Positions 54,420 to 63,940 of a DNA stretch of 64,000 nucleotides are shown piece by piece. The notes below the pieces were generated by a model. It saw only the letters and a program-made list of their open reading frames with translations, ran no database searches and was not told the DNA's origin. This stretch comes from Albidovulum litorale (GTDB lineage Bacteria > Pseudomonadota > Alphaproteobacteria > Rhodobacterales > Rhodobacteraceae), in NCBI RefSeq assembly GCF_025751495.1, contig NZ_JAOWKZ010000002.1, forward strand, positions 186,001 to 250,000, read 5' to 3'. The position numbers were made by a program, and so were the translations under genes. Positions within the stretch are counted from its first letter, which is position 1. Every line of letters starts with the position of its first letter.

Positions 54420-55595
54420 TTACTTGATGATTTTCGACACGACGCCTGCGCCGACGGTGCGGCCGCCTTCGCGGATGGCGAAGCGGAGCTTCTCTTCCAT
54501 CGCGATCGGGGCAATCAGCTCGACCTCGAACTTCAGGTTGTCGCCCGGCATCACCATCTCGGTGCCTTCCGGCAGCTTCACCGTGCCCGTCACGTCGGTC
54601 GTGCGGAAGTAGAACTGCGGACGGTAGTTGGCGAAGAACGGCGTGTGACGGCCACCCTCTTCCTTGGTCAGGATATAGGCCTCGGCTTCGAACTGGGTGT
54701 GCGGCTTCACCGAACCCGGCTTGCAGAGAACCTGGCCCCGCTCGACGCCGTCACGGTCGACACCGCGCAGAAGCGCGCCGATGTTGTCGCCGGCCTCACC
54801 ACGGTCCAGCAGCTTGCGGAACATTTCCACACCGGTACAGACCGTCTTCTTGGTGTCGCGGATGCCGACGATCTCGATCTCGTCGCCGACATTGATCACG
54901 CCACGCTCGACACGCCCCGTAACAACCGTGCCGCGGCCCGAGATCGAGAACACGTCTTCGATCGGCATCAGGAACGGCTGGTCCACGGCGCGCTCGGGCG
55001 TCGGGAAGTAGGTGTCGACCGCTTCCATCAGCGCGCGGATCGAGTTCTCGCCGATCTCGGCGTCACGGCCTTCCAGAGCGGCCAGAGCCGAACCCTTGAT
55101 GATCGGAATGTCGTCGCCCGGATATTCGTAGGAGGAGAGAAGCTCACGGACTTCCATCTCGACGAGCTCCAGAAGCTCCTCGTCATCCACCTGGTCGACC
55201 TTGTTAAGGTAGACGACCATGTAGGGGATGCCGACCTGACGGCCGAGAAGGATGTGCTCGCGCGTCTGCGGCATCGGGCCGTCAGCGGCGTTCACCACGA
55301 GGATCGCGCCGTCCATCTGCGCCGCACCCGTGATCATGTTCTTCACGTAGTCGGCGTGGCCCGGGCAGTCGACGTGGGCGTAGTGACGGTTCGCCGTCTC
55401 GTATTCCACGTGAGCGGTCGAGATCGTGATCCCCCGCGCCTTCTCTTCCGGCGCCGCGTCGATCTGGTCATAGGCCTTGAAATCACCGAAATACTTCGTG
55501 ATCGCAGCCGTCAGCGTCGTCTTGCCGTGGTCAACGTGGCCAATCGTGCCAATGTTCACGTGCGGTTTGTTACGTTCAAACTTTGCCTTTGCCAT
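54420..55595 (-). CDS. tuf: Elongation factor Tu
   Basis: A 391-residue EF-Tu: GHVDHGKT (P-loop), [23 protein letters not shown], with the C-terminal [15 protein letters not shown]. Start MAKAKFERN at 55595 lies seven bases after an AGGAGG site; the adjacent ATG at 55598 is possible. An 8-bp hairpin (55650-55670) separates it from fusA. Confidence 0.97.
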   Translation of the reverse strand: MAKAKFERNKPHVNIGTIGHVDHGKTTLTAAITKYFGDFKAYDQIDAAPEEKARGITISTAHVEYETANRHYAHVDCPGHADYVKNMITGAAQMDGAILVVNAADGPMPQTREHILLGRQVGIPYMVVYLNKVDQVDDEELLELVEMEVRELLSSYEYPGDDIPIIKGSALAALEGRDAEIGENSIRALMEAVDTYFPTPERAVDQPFLMPIEDVFSISGRGTVVTGRVERGVINVGDEIEIVGIRDTKKTVCTGVEMFRKLLDRGEAGDNIGALLRGVDRDGVERGQVLCKPGSVKPHTQFEAEAYILTKEEGGRHTPFFANYRPQFYFRTTDVTGTVKLPEGTEMVMPGDNLKFEVELIAPIAMEEKLRFAIREGGRTVGAGVVSKIIK

Positions 55596-55676
55596 CATGG
55601 CCTCCTGTTCTTTGTTCGGTGCGCTTCCAAGCGCCCTACGGGGTGGTAGGGTGCGCCGCTTTGGCGCACCGAGTTA

Positions 55677-57800
55677 TCAAGCGTATTTCTTCTGGATCTC
55701 GTCCGAGATGTTCTGCGGCACGGCCTCGTAATGGTCGAACTGCATCGTGAACACCGCGCGGCCCGAGGACATAGAGCGCAGGTTGTTGATGTAGCCGAAC
55801 ATGTTGGCGAGCGGCACGAAGGCGTTGATCACGTTGGCGTTGCCGCGCGTGTCCTGGCCCTGCACCATGCCCCGGCGCGACGTGAGGTCACCGATGATGC
55901 CGCCGGTATATTCTTCCGGGGTCACAACTTCGACCTTCATGATCGGTTCGAGAAGCTTGGCACCGGCCTTCTTCATGCCTTCGCGCATACCGGCACGGGA
56001 GGCGATTTCGAAGGCGAGGACCGAGGAGTCGACGTCGTGGAACGCACCGTCAATGAGCGCGACCTTGAAGTCGATGACCGGGAAGCCCGCGAGCGGACCG
56101 GAGTCCATGACCGACTTGATGCCCTTTTCGACGCCCGGAATATATTCCTTCGGCACCGCACCACCGACGATCTTCGATTCGAACGAGTAGCCCTCGCCCG
56201 GCTCGGTCGGGGTGATGACGAGCTTCACGCGGGCGAACTGGCCGGTACCACCGGTCTGCTTCTTGTGCGTGTAGTCGATCTCGGCTTCGCGCGAGATGGT
56301 TTCGCGGTAGGCCACCTGCGGAGCGCCGATGTTCGCCTCGACCTTGAACTCCCGCTTCATGCGGTCGACAAGGATGTCGAGGTGAAGTTCGCCCATGCCC
56401 TTCATGATGGTCTGGCCCGATTCGATGTCGGTCTCGACGCGGAAGGACGGGTCTTCGGCAGCCAGACGCTGAAGGGCAAGGCCCATCTTTTCCTGGTCGG
56501 CTTTCGACTTCGGCTCCACCGCGATCTCGATGACCGGCTCGGGGAAGGTCATGGTTTCCAGAACCACCTGCTTGGACGCATCCGACAGCGTGTCGCCGGT
56601 GGTGGTTTCCTTCAGACCCGCCAGAGCGATGATGTCGCCCGCGAAGGCTTCTTCGATTTCCTCGCGGTTGATGGCGTGCATCATCATCATGCGGCCGATG
56701 CGCTCGCGCTTGCCCTTCGTCGTATTCATGATCTGGTCGCCCTTCTTGAGGACGCCCGAATAGATACGGGTGAAGGTGAGCGAGCCGACGAACGGGTCGT
56801 TCATGATCTTGAACGCCAGCGCCGCGAAGGGCTGCGCGTCGTCCGCAGAACGGGCGATGTTGCGCTCTTCGCTTTCGTCACCCGGCGCGAAGCCCATATA
56901 GGCCGGCACGTCGAGGGGCGAGGGCAGGAAGTCGATGACCGCGTTCAGAAGCGGCTGGACGCCCTTGTTCTTGAAGGCCGAACCGGCGGTGACCGGAACG
57001 AAGGTCAGCGAAAGCGTCCCCTTGCGGATCAGCTTGCGGAGCGTCGGAACGTCCGGCTCTTCGCCTTCGAGGTAAGCCATCATCGCGTCGTCGTCCTGTT
57101 CGACGGCGAGTTCGATGAGCTTGCCGCGCCATTCGTCGGCGACGTCCTTAAGTTCATCGCGGATCGGCTGACGCACCCAGGAGGCGCCGAGGTCTTCGCC
57201 CTGATACACCCACTCTTCCATGGAGATCAGGTCGACGATGCCCTCAAGCTTGTCCTCAGCGCCGATCGGCAGGGCGATCGGGGCCGGGGTCGCACCGGTG
57301 CGGTCCTTGATCATCTTCACGCAGTTGAAGAAGTCAGCGCCGATCTTGTCCATCTTGTTGACGAACACGATCCGCGGGACCTTGTAGCGGTCGGCCTGAC
57401 GCCAGACGGTTTCGGTCTGCGGCTCGACGCCGGCATTGGCGTCGAGAAGGCATACTGCCCCGTCGAGAACGGCGAGCGAACGCTCGACTTCGATGGTGAA
57501 GTCGACGTGGCCCGGGGTGTCGATGATGTTGAACCGGTACTTGGTGTCAGAGGTGCCTTCGGCACTCGGGTCTTCCTGACGCTGCCAGAACGTGGTGGTC
57601 GCAGCCGAGGTGATCGTGATGCCACGCTCCTGCTCCTGCTCCATCCAGTCCATGGTCGCGGCGCCATCATGGACTTCGCCGATCTTGTGGGACTTGCCGG
57701 TGTAATACAGGATCCGCTCGGTCGTGGTGGTCTTGCCCGCGTCGATATGGGCCATGATCCCGAAGTTGCGGTATCGCTGCAGCGGATAATCGCGTGCCAT
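55677..57800 (-). CDS. fusA: Elongation factor G
   Basis: A 707-residue [22 protein letters not shown] (P-loop), [26 protein letters not shown], and C-terminal domains ending [21 protein letters not shown]. The opposite strand carries a long 982-codon open frame, a shadow of this and the next two genes. Confidence 0.97.
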   Translation of the reverse strand: MARDYPLQRYRNFGIMAHIDAGKTTTTERILYYTGKSHKIGEVHDGAATMDWMEQEQERGITITSAATTTFWQRQEDPSAEGTSDTKYRFNIIDTPGHVDFTIEVERSLAVLDGAVCLLDANAGVEPQTETVWRQADRYKVPRIVFVNKMDKIGADFFNCVKMIKDRTGATPAPIALPIGAEDKLEGIVDLISMEEWVYQGEDLGASWVRQPIRDELKDVADEWRGKLIELAVEQDDDAMMAYLEGEEPDVPTLRKLIRKGTLSLTFVPVTAGSAFKNKGVQPLLNAVIDFLPSPLDVPAYMGFAPGDESEERNIARSADDAQPFAALAFKIMNDPFVGSLTFTRIYSGVLKKGDQIMNTTKGKRERIGRMMMMHAINREEIEEAFAGDIIALAGLKETTTGDTLSDASKQVVLETMTFPEPVIEIAVEPKSKADQEKMGLALQRLAAEDPSFRVETDIESGQTIMKGMGELHLDILVDRMKREFKVEANIGAPQVAYRETISREAEIDYTHKKQTGGTGQFARVKLVITPTEPGEGYSFESKIVGGAVPKEYIPGVEKGIKSVMDSGPLAGFPVIDFKVALIDGAFHDVDSSVLAFEIASRAGMREGMKKAGAKLLEPIMKVEVVTPEEYTGGIIGDLTSRRGMVQGQDTRGNANVINAFVPLANMFGYINNLRSMSSGRAVFTMQFDHYEAVPQNISDEIQKKYA

Positions 57801-57821
57801 CTTTCTTGCCTTCCTTCGGTC

Positions 57822-58292
57822 TTACCAGCGGTAATGGCTGAACGCTTTGTTCGCGTCGGCCATCTTGTGGGTGTCTTCGCGCTTCTTCACCGCAGTGCCA
57901 CGACCGTTGACGGCGTCGGTCAGCTCACCTGCCAGACGCTCTTCCATCGTGTTTTCGTTGCGGTTCTTCGCGGCGGTGATGAGCCAGCGGATCGCCAGCG
58001 CCTCACGGCGCTCCGGGCGGACCTCGACCGGCACCTGATAGGTCGCACCGCCAACGCGGCGCGAACGCACTTCGAGCGACGGCTTCACGTTGTCGAGCGC
58101 TTCGTGGAAGCATTCGACCGGCGAGCGCTTCAGCTTGCCCTCAACACGCTCCAGCGCGTTGTAGACAATCCGCTCGGCGACGGATTTCTTGCCGTCGACC
58201 ATCAGGTTGTTCATGAACTTGGTGAGAACCCGATCACCATACTTGGCGTCGGGCAGGACTTCGCGCTTTTCGGCGGCGTGACGACGAGACAT
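57822..58292 (-). CDS. rpsG: 30S ribosomal protein S7
   Basis: A 156-residue S7: [66 protein letters not shown]. Confidence 0.97.
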   Translation of the reverse strand: MSRRHAAEKREVLPDAKYGDRVLTKFMNNLMVDGKKSVAERIVYNALERVEGKLKRSPVECFHEALDNVKPSLEVRSRRVGGATYQVPVEVRPERREALAIRWLITAAKNRNENTMEERLAGELTDAVNGRGTAVKKREDTHKMADANKAFSHYRW

Positions 58293-58304
58293 CTGGTGAT
58301 CTCC

Positions 58305-58676
58305 TTATTTCGGACGCTTCGCGCCGTATTTCGAGCGGCGCTGACGACGATCTTTGACACCCTGGGTATCGAGGACACCGCGCAGGATGTGGTAACGGAC
58401 GCCCGGAAGGTCTTTCACCCGGCCGCCACGGATCAGGACAACGGAGTGTTCCTGAAGGTTGTGCTTTTCGCCGGGGATGTAGCTGATCACCTCGTAGCCG
58501 TTGGTCAGGCGGACCTTGGCCACCTTACGCATAGCCGAGTTCGGCTTCTTCGGCGTCGTGGTGTAGACGCGCGTGCAGACACCGCGCTTCTGCGGGCAGG
58601 ATTCCAGGTGCTGGGACTTGGACTTTTGCGGCTTTGCTTCCCGGGGCTTCCGGATCAGCTGTTGGATCGTCGGCAT
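58305..58676 (-). CDS. rpsL: 30S ribosomal protein S12
   Basis: A 123-residue S12: [33 protein letters not shown] and [10 protein letters not shown]. The streptomycin-site Lys (PKKPNS) and KDLPG are both wild-type. First gene of the str operon. Confidence 0.97.
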   Translation of the reverse strand: MPTIQQLIRKPREAKPQKSKSQHLESCPQKRGVCTRVYTTTPKKPNSAMRKVAKVRLTNGYEVISYIPGEKHNLQEHSVVLIRGGRVKDLPGVRYHILRGVLDTQGVKDRRQRRSKYGAKRPK

Positions 58677-58906
58677 TAACTCTCGCCTTTGTTTGCAGCC
58701 CGATCAACGATCGCCCGTCAGCGATGTTTCCGGGGGCTTTTCTCACAAGTCGTGCCCTGCGCGTCCGCAAAACACCAAAACCGCAATCGTCCCTTCGCGG
58801 GGCGACGCGGTGGAATTCCAGAGGATCGGGGCTATAGGGCCCGGATCATGACCACTTCAGTTCTGATACCCGTCCACGCGCATTGGACCCGTGGCCGAGT
58901 GGGCGC

Positions 58907-58935
58907 CGTATAGGGGGAGTCGCGGGGGTTGTCAA
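58907..58935 (-). promoter_or_regulatory. Near-consensus promoter of the str ribosomal operon
   Basis: On the minus strand TTGACA (58935-58930, perfect -35) is exactly 17 bases from TATACG (58912-58907, 4/6 -10). Transcription would begin near 58900, giving a leader of about 225 bases before rpsL. That leader holds no gene; a weak TATAGC at about 58830 might be a second -10. Confidence 0.75.
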
Positions 58936-58945
58936 CAAGGGGTAC

Positions 58946-59641
58946 TCAGCGTCGTTCCGTCAGAAGCCAGCGGTGCAGTCCCAGAGCAATGGCAAGCACG
59001 AAAAGGACAGCAAACACTGTGTCGGACAGGAAATGCCGCCCGGTCATGACGCGCAGCGCGAGACCCGCTGCGGGCAGAAACACCGCCAGCACCACATAGG
59101 CGCGGAACAGGAGGTCGGGCAGGACGCGCCGCAGAAGCGGTACGAGGAGCAGGAAGGTGATCGCGAGTGCGACCGCCGCCGACCCTTCGCCGGACACGAA
59201 AGAGCAATTGGATGCGCATTGATCTGACGGCAGCCAGGGGGGCGTGAACGTGAGTGTCCCGCCGAACTCCGTCGTATCGGCCGGCCGCGCCCTTCCCCAG
59301 TGGTTCTTCAGCAGCGCATTTACCAGAAGCACGGGGCCGAGAAGATAAAGCAGGAAGACGAACCCCGCCGGACGCGCGCCGAAGTCGGGCAGCGGCCGCC
59401 GGATCGCGGCGAGGCCGAGAGCGACGAGCGACAGCAGAACCGCGGCGATCGACAGGTTCCAGATGAAATGCCTCAGTGCCTGAACCGATTCCACCCGGCC
59501 CAGCCAGAATCCTTCGCCTTCGCGGAAGAACGCCGCCGACACAGCAAGGTCGATCCCCGGCCAGAGTGCAAAGACAGCGACCGCCATTAGGAAGGCGCCG
59601 GCAAGCCCGATGGCCGCCTTGCGGTGATCAATCCCCGGCAT
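58946..59641 (-). CDS. PAP2-family membrane phosphatase with atypical motif 2
   Basis: A 231-residue integral-membrane phosphatase of the PAP2/LpxE/LpxF type. Motif 1 is KNHWGRARP (residues 112-120). Motif 2 reads SGE (150-152) in CSFVSGEGS, with Glu where PSGH has His. Motif 3 has Arg197, His203 and Asp207 (RVMTGRHFLSD). Five or six spans are predicted. Beside lipid-A-related genes a lipid phosphate is the likely substrate. ATG 59641 overlaps the end of the GT39-like gene; the frame to 59839 has no similarity. Confidence 0.85.
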   Translation of the reverse strand: MPGIDHRKAAIGLAGAFLMAVAVFALWPGIDLAVSAAFFREGEGFWLGRVESVQALRHFIWNLSIAAVLLSLVALGLAAIRRPLPDFGARPAGFVFLLYLLGPVLLVNALLKNHWGRARPADTTEFGGTLTFTPPWLPSDQCASNCSFVSGEGSAAVALAITFLLLVPLLRRVLPDLLFRAYVVLAVFLPAAGLALRVMTGRHFLSDTVFAVLFVLAIALGLHRWLLTERR

Positions 59642-61058
59642 CTCGGCACCCTTCGGGCAAAAGCCAGGCGCGCAACACACGCCCCGCATGGGCCCCGTTT
59701 CCGGTGTCGAACTCCGCCACAGGCGCACCCGCGCAGGCGGGTGCGTCGCCCGCGACCAGAAGCACTCCGGCCACATCGGCGGGAAGCGGGAAGTTCTGCT
59801 CATAATAGCTGCGCGGACGGCCTTTTGGCGGGAGCGCATAGAAGCTCAGCCCCATCCCCTTTCCGGTATGAAAGAGGTCAGCAAGGATATCGCGGTCGCC
59901 CGCGACGATGCCACTGGCCCCGGCCGCGGCCGCCGCGTCGATGATCTGATGGCTGAGGTCGGCGCGGCCCAGATAGCGGGCCAGAAGCGGCTCGCCCCCG
60001 CGTTCAGGGACGGGCGCGATCACCGTCAGGACCGGCAAAAGCACCGACAATGCGCCGTTGATGGCGAACGACCACGGTAAAAGACGCGGCGCGCGATCCA
60101 GAAGGACGGCGACGGCGAGAACCGTTCCGGCGAAATAGGCGGCGACACCCCAATTGGCATAGGCCTGCGCGAGGAAGGCCTGAACGCAGACGATACCCAG
60201 TACGGGCAGTGAGAAAAGCACGAGCGCCCTGCCCCCGGCCGATCCGGGGCGGACATACCCGAACAGCAGTGCCGCAAAGATCACTGGCCCGACGACAGCG
60301 AACTGGCTGAAAAAGAACTCGGCCAGACCGGCGGGATTGAGGTTGGCGAACCACGATGCGTGCTGCACCCAGCCTGCATTGTCCACCGTATGCGCGACGG
60401 TCGTCAGATCGTTCGACAGGTTCCAAAACACATTCGGCAGGATCGCGACCGCAAAAGCGGTCAACACCGCGGCCCAGCCCCGCAAGTCCGGCCGCAAAGC
60501 CGGAACGAAGACCGCCGCCAGCACCGCTCCGATCAGGAAATAGACCGCCGCGTATTTGGCCAGGAATGCGAGCCCAAGGCAGAACCCTGCGAACGCTCCG
60601 AATGCCACCCGGCCGGTGTCGGCTGCTCGGATATAGAATAGCAGCGCTGCCGCGAAGAAGGGCGCCATGATCGTGTCGGTCGAGATGAGCAGGCTGCCGA
60701 GTGCCACCATCGGCAGTGTCGCATAGGTGATCGCGGTCCAGAAGGCCGCGCGGTCCGAGAAGAGGCGCGCCGAGACCGCCCCGAGGATCAGCGCCGTCGC
60801 CCCGTGAAAGATCGCGCCGGGCAGGCGCACCCAGAACGGCGCATCGCTGCCCGCGAGTTCCGTTACCGCCCGGATCACCCAGGCGATCAGCGGCGGCTTG
60901 GAGTAATAGCCCAAATCCAGCCGCTCGCCCCAGAGCCAGTACTGGCTTTCATCGACGAAAAGGTCGGTCTTGTTGAACCACAGCGCCACGAGCCGCGCGA
61001 GCGTGACCGCACCGACCACAAGGGCCGCGCGCGGCAACCAGTCCGCACGCTCAGCCAT
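59628..61058 (-). CDS. GT39/ArnT-like membrane glycosyltransferase
   Basis: A 476-residue polytopic membrane transferase of the GT-C superfamily. The early motif DLFVDESQYWLWGERLDLGYYSKPPLIAWV, with acidic DE in the first periplasmic loop and the YYSKPPL stretch, is typical of ArnT/GT83-GT39 enzymes using a polyprenyl-phosphate-linked sugar. About ten spans precede a periplasmic C-terminal domain. ATG 61058 overlaps the LAB_N gene stop by eight bases. The donor is likely the product of the adjacent GT2 enzyme. Confidence 0.87.
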   Translation of the reverse strand: MAERADWLPRAALVVGAVTLARLVALWFNKTDLFVDESQYWLWGERLDLGYYSKPPLIAWVIRAVTELAGSDAPFWVRLPGAIFHGATALILGAVSARLFSDRAAFWTAITYATLPMVALGSLLISTDTIMAPFFAAALLFYIRAADTGRVAFGAFAGFCLGLAFLAKYAAVYFLIGAVLAAVFVPALRPDLRGWAAVLTAFAVAILPNVFWNLSNDLTTVAHTVDNAGWVQHASWFANLNPAGLAEFFFSQFAVVGPVIFAALLFGYVRPGSAGGRALVLFSLPVLGIVCVQAFLAQAYANWGVAAYFAGTVLAVAVLLDRAPRLLPWSFAINGALSVLLPVLTVIAPVPERGGEPLLARYLGRADLSHQIIDAAAAAGASGIVAGDRDILADLFHTGKGMGLSFYALPPKGRPRSYYEQNFPLPADVAGVLLVAGDAPACAGAPVAEFDTGNGAHAGRVLRAWLLPEGCRDAGD

Positions 61059-61356
61059 TGGCCCGGAGGTCCTTGTGAATGAGCCAGAGGTTGCGGGCAT
61101 AGATGAAGACGCCCGTGGACTGTCCGAGGATGAAGACGACGTCCTTGCGGTAGATCGCATAGGTTAGAAGGATCAGCCCGCCCGCCATCGACAGATACCA
61201 GAAGGACAAAGGCACCACGGATTTCTTCGCCCGTTCCGACGCGATCCACTGGACGAGGAACCGTCCGGTGAACATGAGCTGGCCGAAAAGCCCGAAGGCC
61301 ACCCACCAAAATTCAAGCCATCCCCCGACATGGAGTAAGGCAAAAACCTTGTCCAT
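61051..61356 (-). CDS. Lipid A biosynthesis N-terminal domain (LAB_N) membrane protein
   Basis: A 101-residue protein with three membrane spans: FWWVAFGLFGQLMFTGRFLVQWIASERAKKSVVPLSFWYLSMAGGLILLTYAIYRKDVVFILGQSTGVFIYARNLWLI, the LAB_N domain otherwise found at the N-terminus of some LpxB proteins. Function unproven; possibly helps movement or modification of lipid intermediates. Confidence 0.9.
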   Translation of the reverse strand: MDKVFALLHVGGWLEFWWVAFGLFGQLMFTGRFLVQWIASERAKKSVVPLSFWYLSMAGGLILLTYAIYRKDVVFILGQSTGVFIYARNLWLIHKDLRANG

Positions 61357-61362
61357 GATTTC

Positions 61363-62097
61363 CTAGCCCTTCTTTGCCGCAGCCTCGGTCGGGCGTGCCA
61401 GCTTGCGACGACGCAAAAGCCACATCACGCCCACAAGGTCGATCATGCCAACAAAACCGCGCTGGAGATTGGAATAGTTCGACCGCCCCGCCCCGCGCGG
61501 GCGGTGCGAAACGTCGACATGCGCGACCTGCCAGCCGTCGCGGGCAAAGAGCGCCGGAAGGTAGCGGTGCATGTGGTTGAAGAACGGCAGACGCAGGAAC
61601 CCGTCACGACGGAAAGCTTTCAGCCCACAGCCGGTATCGCGGGTTCCGTCCTTCAGAGCCCAGGACCGGATCGCATTGGCGAAGCGCGAGGCGAGTTTTT
61701 TCGAAACGGTATCCTGCCGCCCGACCCGCTGCCCGGCAACGATGCCGATCGCGTCGGACCCCTCGGCCAGAAGCGGCGCGAAAAGTTTCGGCAGTTCCTC
61801 GGGCGGATTCTGGCCGTCGCCGTCGAGCGTACAGACAATCGACCCGCTGGCCGCCAGCACGCCGCTGTGGACAGCCGCACTTTGTCCGCCCGAGCGGTCA
61901 TGGCGCAGCAGCCGGAGGTTCGGATGGCTGTCCATCCGGCGGTTCACGACGCCGGCGGTGTCATCGTCGGACCCGTCGTCGACGACGATGACCTCGTAAT
62001 CCCCATGCGCGGCGCAGGCTGCGTCGATCCCGTCGAGCAGCGTCTCGATATTCTCCGCCTCGTTCTTCGCGGGAATGACTATGGAAACCGTAACCAT
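61363..62097 (-). CDS. GT2 family glycosyltransferase (dolichol-phosphate mannosyltransferase/ArnC-like)
   Basis: A 244-residue cytoplasmic transferase with GT-A motifs: IVIPAKNEAENI, VIVVDDGSDDDT, TLDGDGQNPPEELPKL and DTGCGLKAFRR; HRPRGAGRSNYSNLQRG is typical of polyprenyl-phosphate hexosyltransferases. It probably loads a sugar onto undecaprenyl phosphate for the GT39-like enzyme. It starts a four-gene unit ending in the PAP2 gene. Confidence 0.88.
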   Translation of the reverse strand: MVTVSIVIPAKNEAENIETLLDGIDAACAAHGDYEVIVVDDGSDDDTAGVVNRRMDSHPNLRLLRHDRSGGQSAAVHSGVLAASGSIVCTLDGDGQNPPEELPKLFAPLLAEGSDAIGIVAGQRVGRQDTVSKKLASRFANAIRSWALKDGTRDTGCGLKAFRRDGFLRLPFFNHMHRYLPALFARDGWQVAHVDVSHRPRGAGRSNYSNLQRGFVGMIDLVGVMWLLRRRKLARPTEAAAKKG

Positions 62098-62192
62098 GGG
62101 CGCCCCGGAAGTCGGCTTGTGTCAATGTATCGGGTCTGCGTCTGGCGGTGGTACTTCACCGGACTGCGATTGTAAATGAGCGCGGGTCGCGG

Positions 62193-63101
62193 TCAGCGCA
62201 AGCGCAGGGGTGGCGTTGCAGGTGTGGCGACGACCTGACCCAGGCGCCGTTCGCGGTGGAACGTGTAGATGCCGGTTGCGATGATGATGCCCGCACCCAC
62301 AAGGGTAAGCGTGTCCGGCAGTTCTGCGAAAGCGACCCAACCCAGTGCAATGGCGAAGACAAGGGCGGTGTAGCGGAACGGCGCGACGACTGCGACCTCT
62401 CCGACACGCATCGCCATCACGATAAGCAGATATCCCAGGATCAGGAACGCGGCGGCCATGCCGATGAGCGCTGCGATGCCCGGCCGGACCGGCGCCCAGC
62501 CGGAAAATGGCAAAAGACAGGCGGCCGCAACGGTGACCGAGGCACCGGCAAGGAAGGCGACGCTGATCGACGGCACCTCCGCCGAAAGGCGACGGGTGGA
62601 AAGGTCGCGGATGACGACAAATCCGACCGAAGCCAGCCCGACAAGCGCCCAGCGGTCAAATCCTTCGGTGCCGGGCCGTACGATCAACAAGACCCCGGCA
62701 AAGCCGACGCCGATCGCGGCCATCCGGCGCCAGCCAACCGGCGCCCTGAGCGCCACAGCGGCGGCCAGAGTGACGGCCAGCGGCAGCGCCTGCATGATGG
62801 CCGAGAGATTGGCCAGCGGCATATGCCGGAGCGCGGCCAAAAAGGTCAGCGTGGCCGCTACTTCGGACAAGGATCGCATGATCAGCAAACGGCCGTCCCC
62901 CGGCGGAAACCGGAACCGAAGCCGACCCTGCCGCATGCCGATCACGACAAGCGCCAGAACCGCGAGCGCGCCGCGCAGAACAATCGCCTGCGCCAGCGGC
63001 AGTTCCGCCGTCACCGCCTTCATGCAGCTGTCGTTGATCGTGAAGGCCGCCATGGCGAGGCTCATATAGAACGCCCCGCGCAGGTTTTCGTTCGCGATCA
63101 T
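62193..63101 (-). CDS. EamA/DMT-superfamily transporter
   Basis: A 302-residue ten-span transporter made of two EamA repeats (AFYMSLAMAAFTINDSCMKAV..., then WALVGLASVGFVVIRDLSTRRLS...). The family exports amino acids and other metabolites; substrate unknown. Its start overlaps the preceding transferase gene by four bases (63098-63101). A 95-base gap to the GT2 gene suggests a separate unit. Confidence 0.85.
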   Translation of the reverse strand: MIANENLRGAFYMSLAMAAFTINDSCMKAVTAELPLAQAIVLRGALAVLALVVIGMRQGRLRFRFPPGDGRLLIMRSLSEVAATLTFLAALRHMPLANLSAIMQALPLAVTLAAAVALRAPVGWRRMAAIGVGFAGVLLIVRPGTEGFDRWALVGLASVGFVVIRDLSTRRLSAEVPSISVAFLAGASVTVAAACLLPFSGWAPVRPGIAALIGMAAAFLILGYLLIVMAMRVGEVAVVAPFRYTALVFAIALGWVAFAELPDTLTLVGAGIIIATGIYTFHRERRLGQVVATPATPPLRLR

Positions 63102-63940
63102 GCCTGCCCCTGATCCCGCGCGGCCATTGAAGCCATCTTCAGCGCTCCGGCAAGGCGGTCGGGCTCAATGCCGAAACGGCGGCGCAGGGTGTAGCGCGCC
63201 GGACCGGGTTCCATCGGGTCAGCGAAGTTGCGACCGGTCACGGTGCTGTCGTTCCACCCGTGGACGCCGCGCACGAACATGATCTGATCCTGAAGGCTGA
63301 GCGTTGTCATGTGACGATAGACCAGATGATGCGGGTAATCGAAGACCGATTTATCGTGATCCGGGGGCATGAAAAGTGTCAGCGCCGGGGTCCAGCAGGA
63401 CGCCGCCACCCTGTGCACGCTGACCTCTTGGCCGGTTCCGTTCAGCGCCAGCCCCTTGCAGTGATCGAGCGCGACGAGCGGCTGAAAGGCATAGGCCGGT
63501 GCGGCGAGGGCCTCGAAATCCGACCGCACGCGCCGGACGTAATCGGTGGCGACCGCGTCGTCATCGTCGAGCCGGAACTGCGCGACGATATCGGCGCTTT
63601 TGTCGACCCGGTCCAGCATCACCTGGCGTGAGACTTCGCGCAGACGTCCGGGCGGCAGGAACAGAAGCTCGATCGGCGGTACATCCGCGACAAGTTGTTG
63701 CAGATGGCCGCGCCATGGTTCGGGATAATCCTCGCCCGTCGCGATCACGAGGTGGAAATCGGGATCGCTCTGCGCCCGGATCGATGGCATGAACACATGC
63801 TCGAACCATGCCATCCGCGTGGTCAGGCGCAGCGGATCGTAAAGCTCGCGTCGGCGCTCTTCGAAATCCTGCGACGGCTTCTGAAACCCGTTGGTCACGA
63901 GAAGCGAAAAGCGGCACATTCCAAGGACCTGAATTCGCAA
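63098..63940 (-). CDS. Rhamnosyltransferase-like protein (putative rhamnosyl transferase family)
   Basis: A 280-residue protein with LLVTNGFQKPSQDFEERRRELYDPLRLTTRMAWFEHVFMPSIRAQSDPDFHLVIATGE at the N-terminus, typical of the putative rhamnosyl transferase family, and the acidic RLDDDDAVATDYVRRV that probably binds metal and nucleotide sugar. No signal peptide. Substrate not established. It is coupled to the DMT transporter gene, an odd pairing. Confidence 0.8.
   Translation of the reverse strand: MRIQVLGMCRFSLLVTNGFQKPSQDFEERRRELYDPLRLTTRMAWFEHVFMPSIRAQSDPDFHLVIATGEDYPEPWRGHLQQLVADVPPIELLFLPPGRLREVSRQVMLDRVDKSADIVAQFRLDDDDAVATDYVRRVRSDFEALAAPAYAFQPLVALDHCKGLALNGTGQEVSVHRVAASCWTPALTLFMPPDHDKSVFDYPHHLVYRHMTTLSLQDQIMFVRGVHGWNDSTVTGRNFADPMEPGPARYTLRRRFGIEPDRLAGALKMASMAARDQGQA

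Noticed and set aside
55731-58679. 982-codon open frame on the plus strand
   Set aside because: It lies exactly opposite fusA, rpsG and rpsL, has no recognisable domain, and arises from the high GC third positions of those genes.
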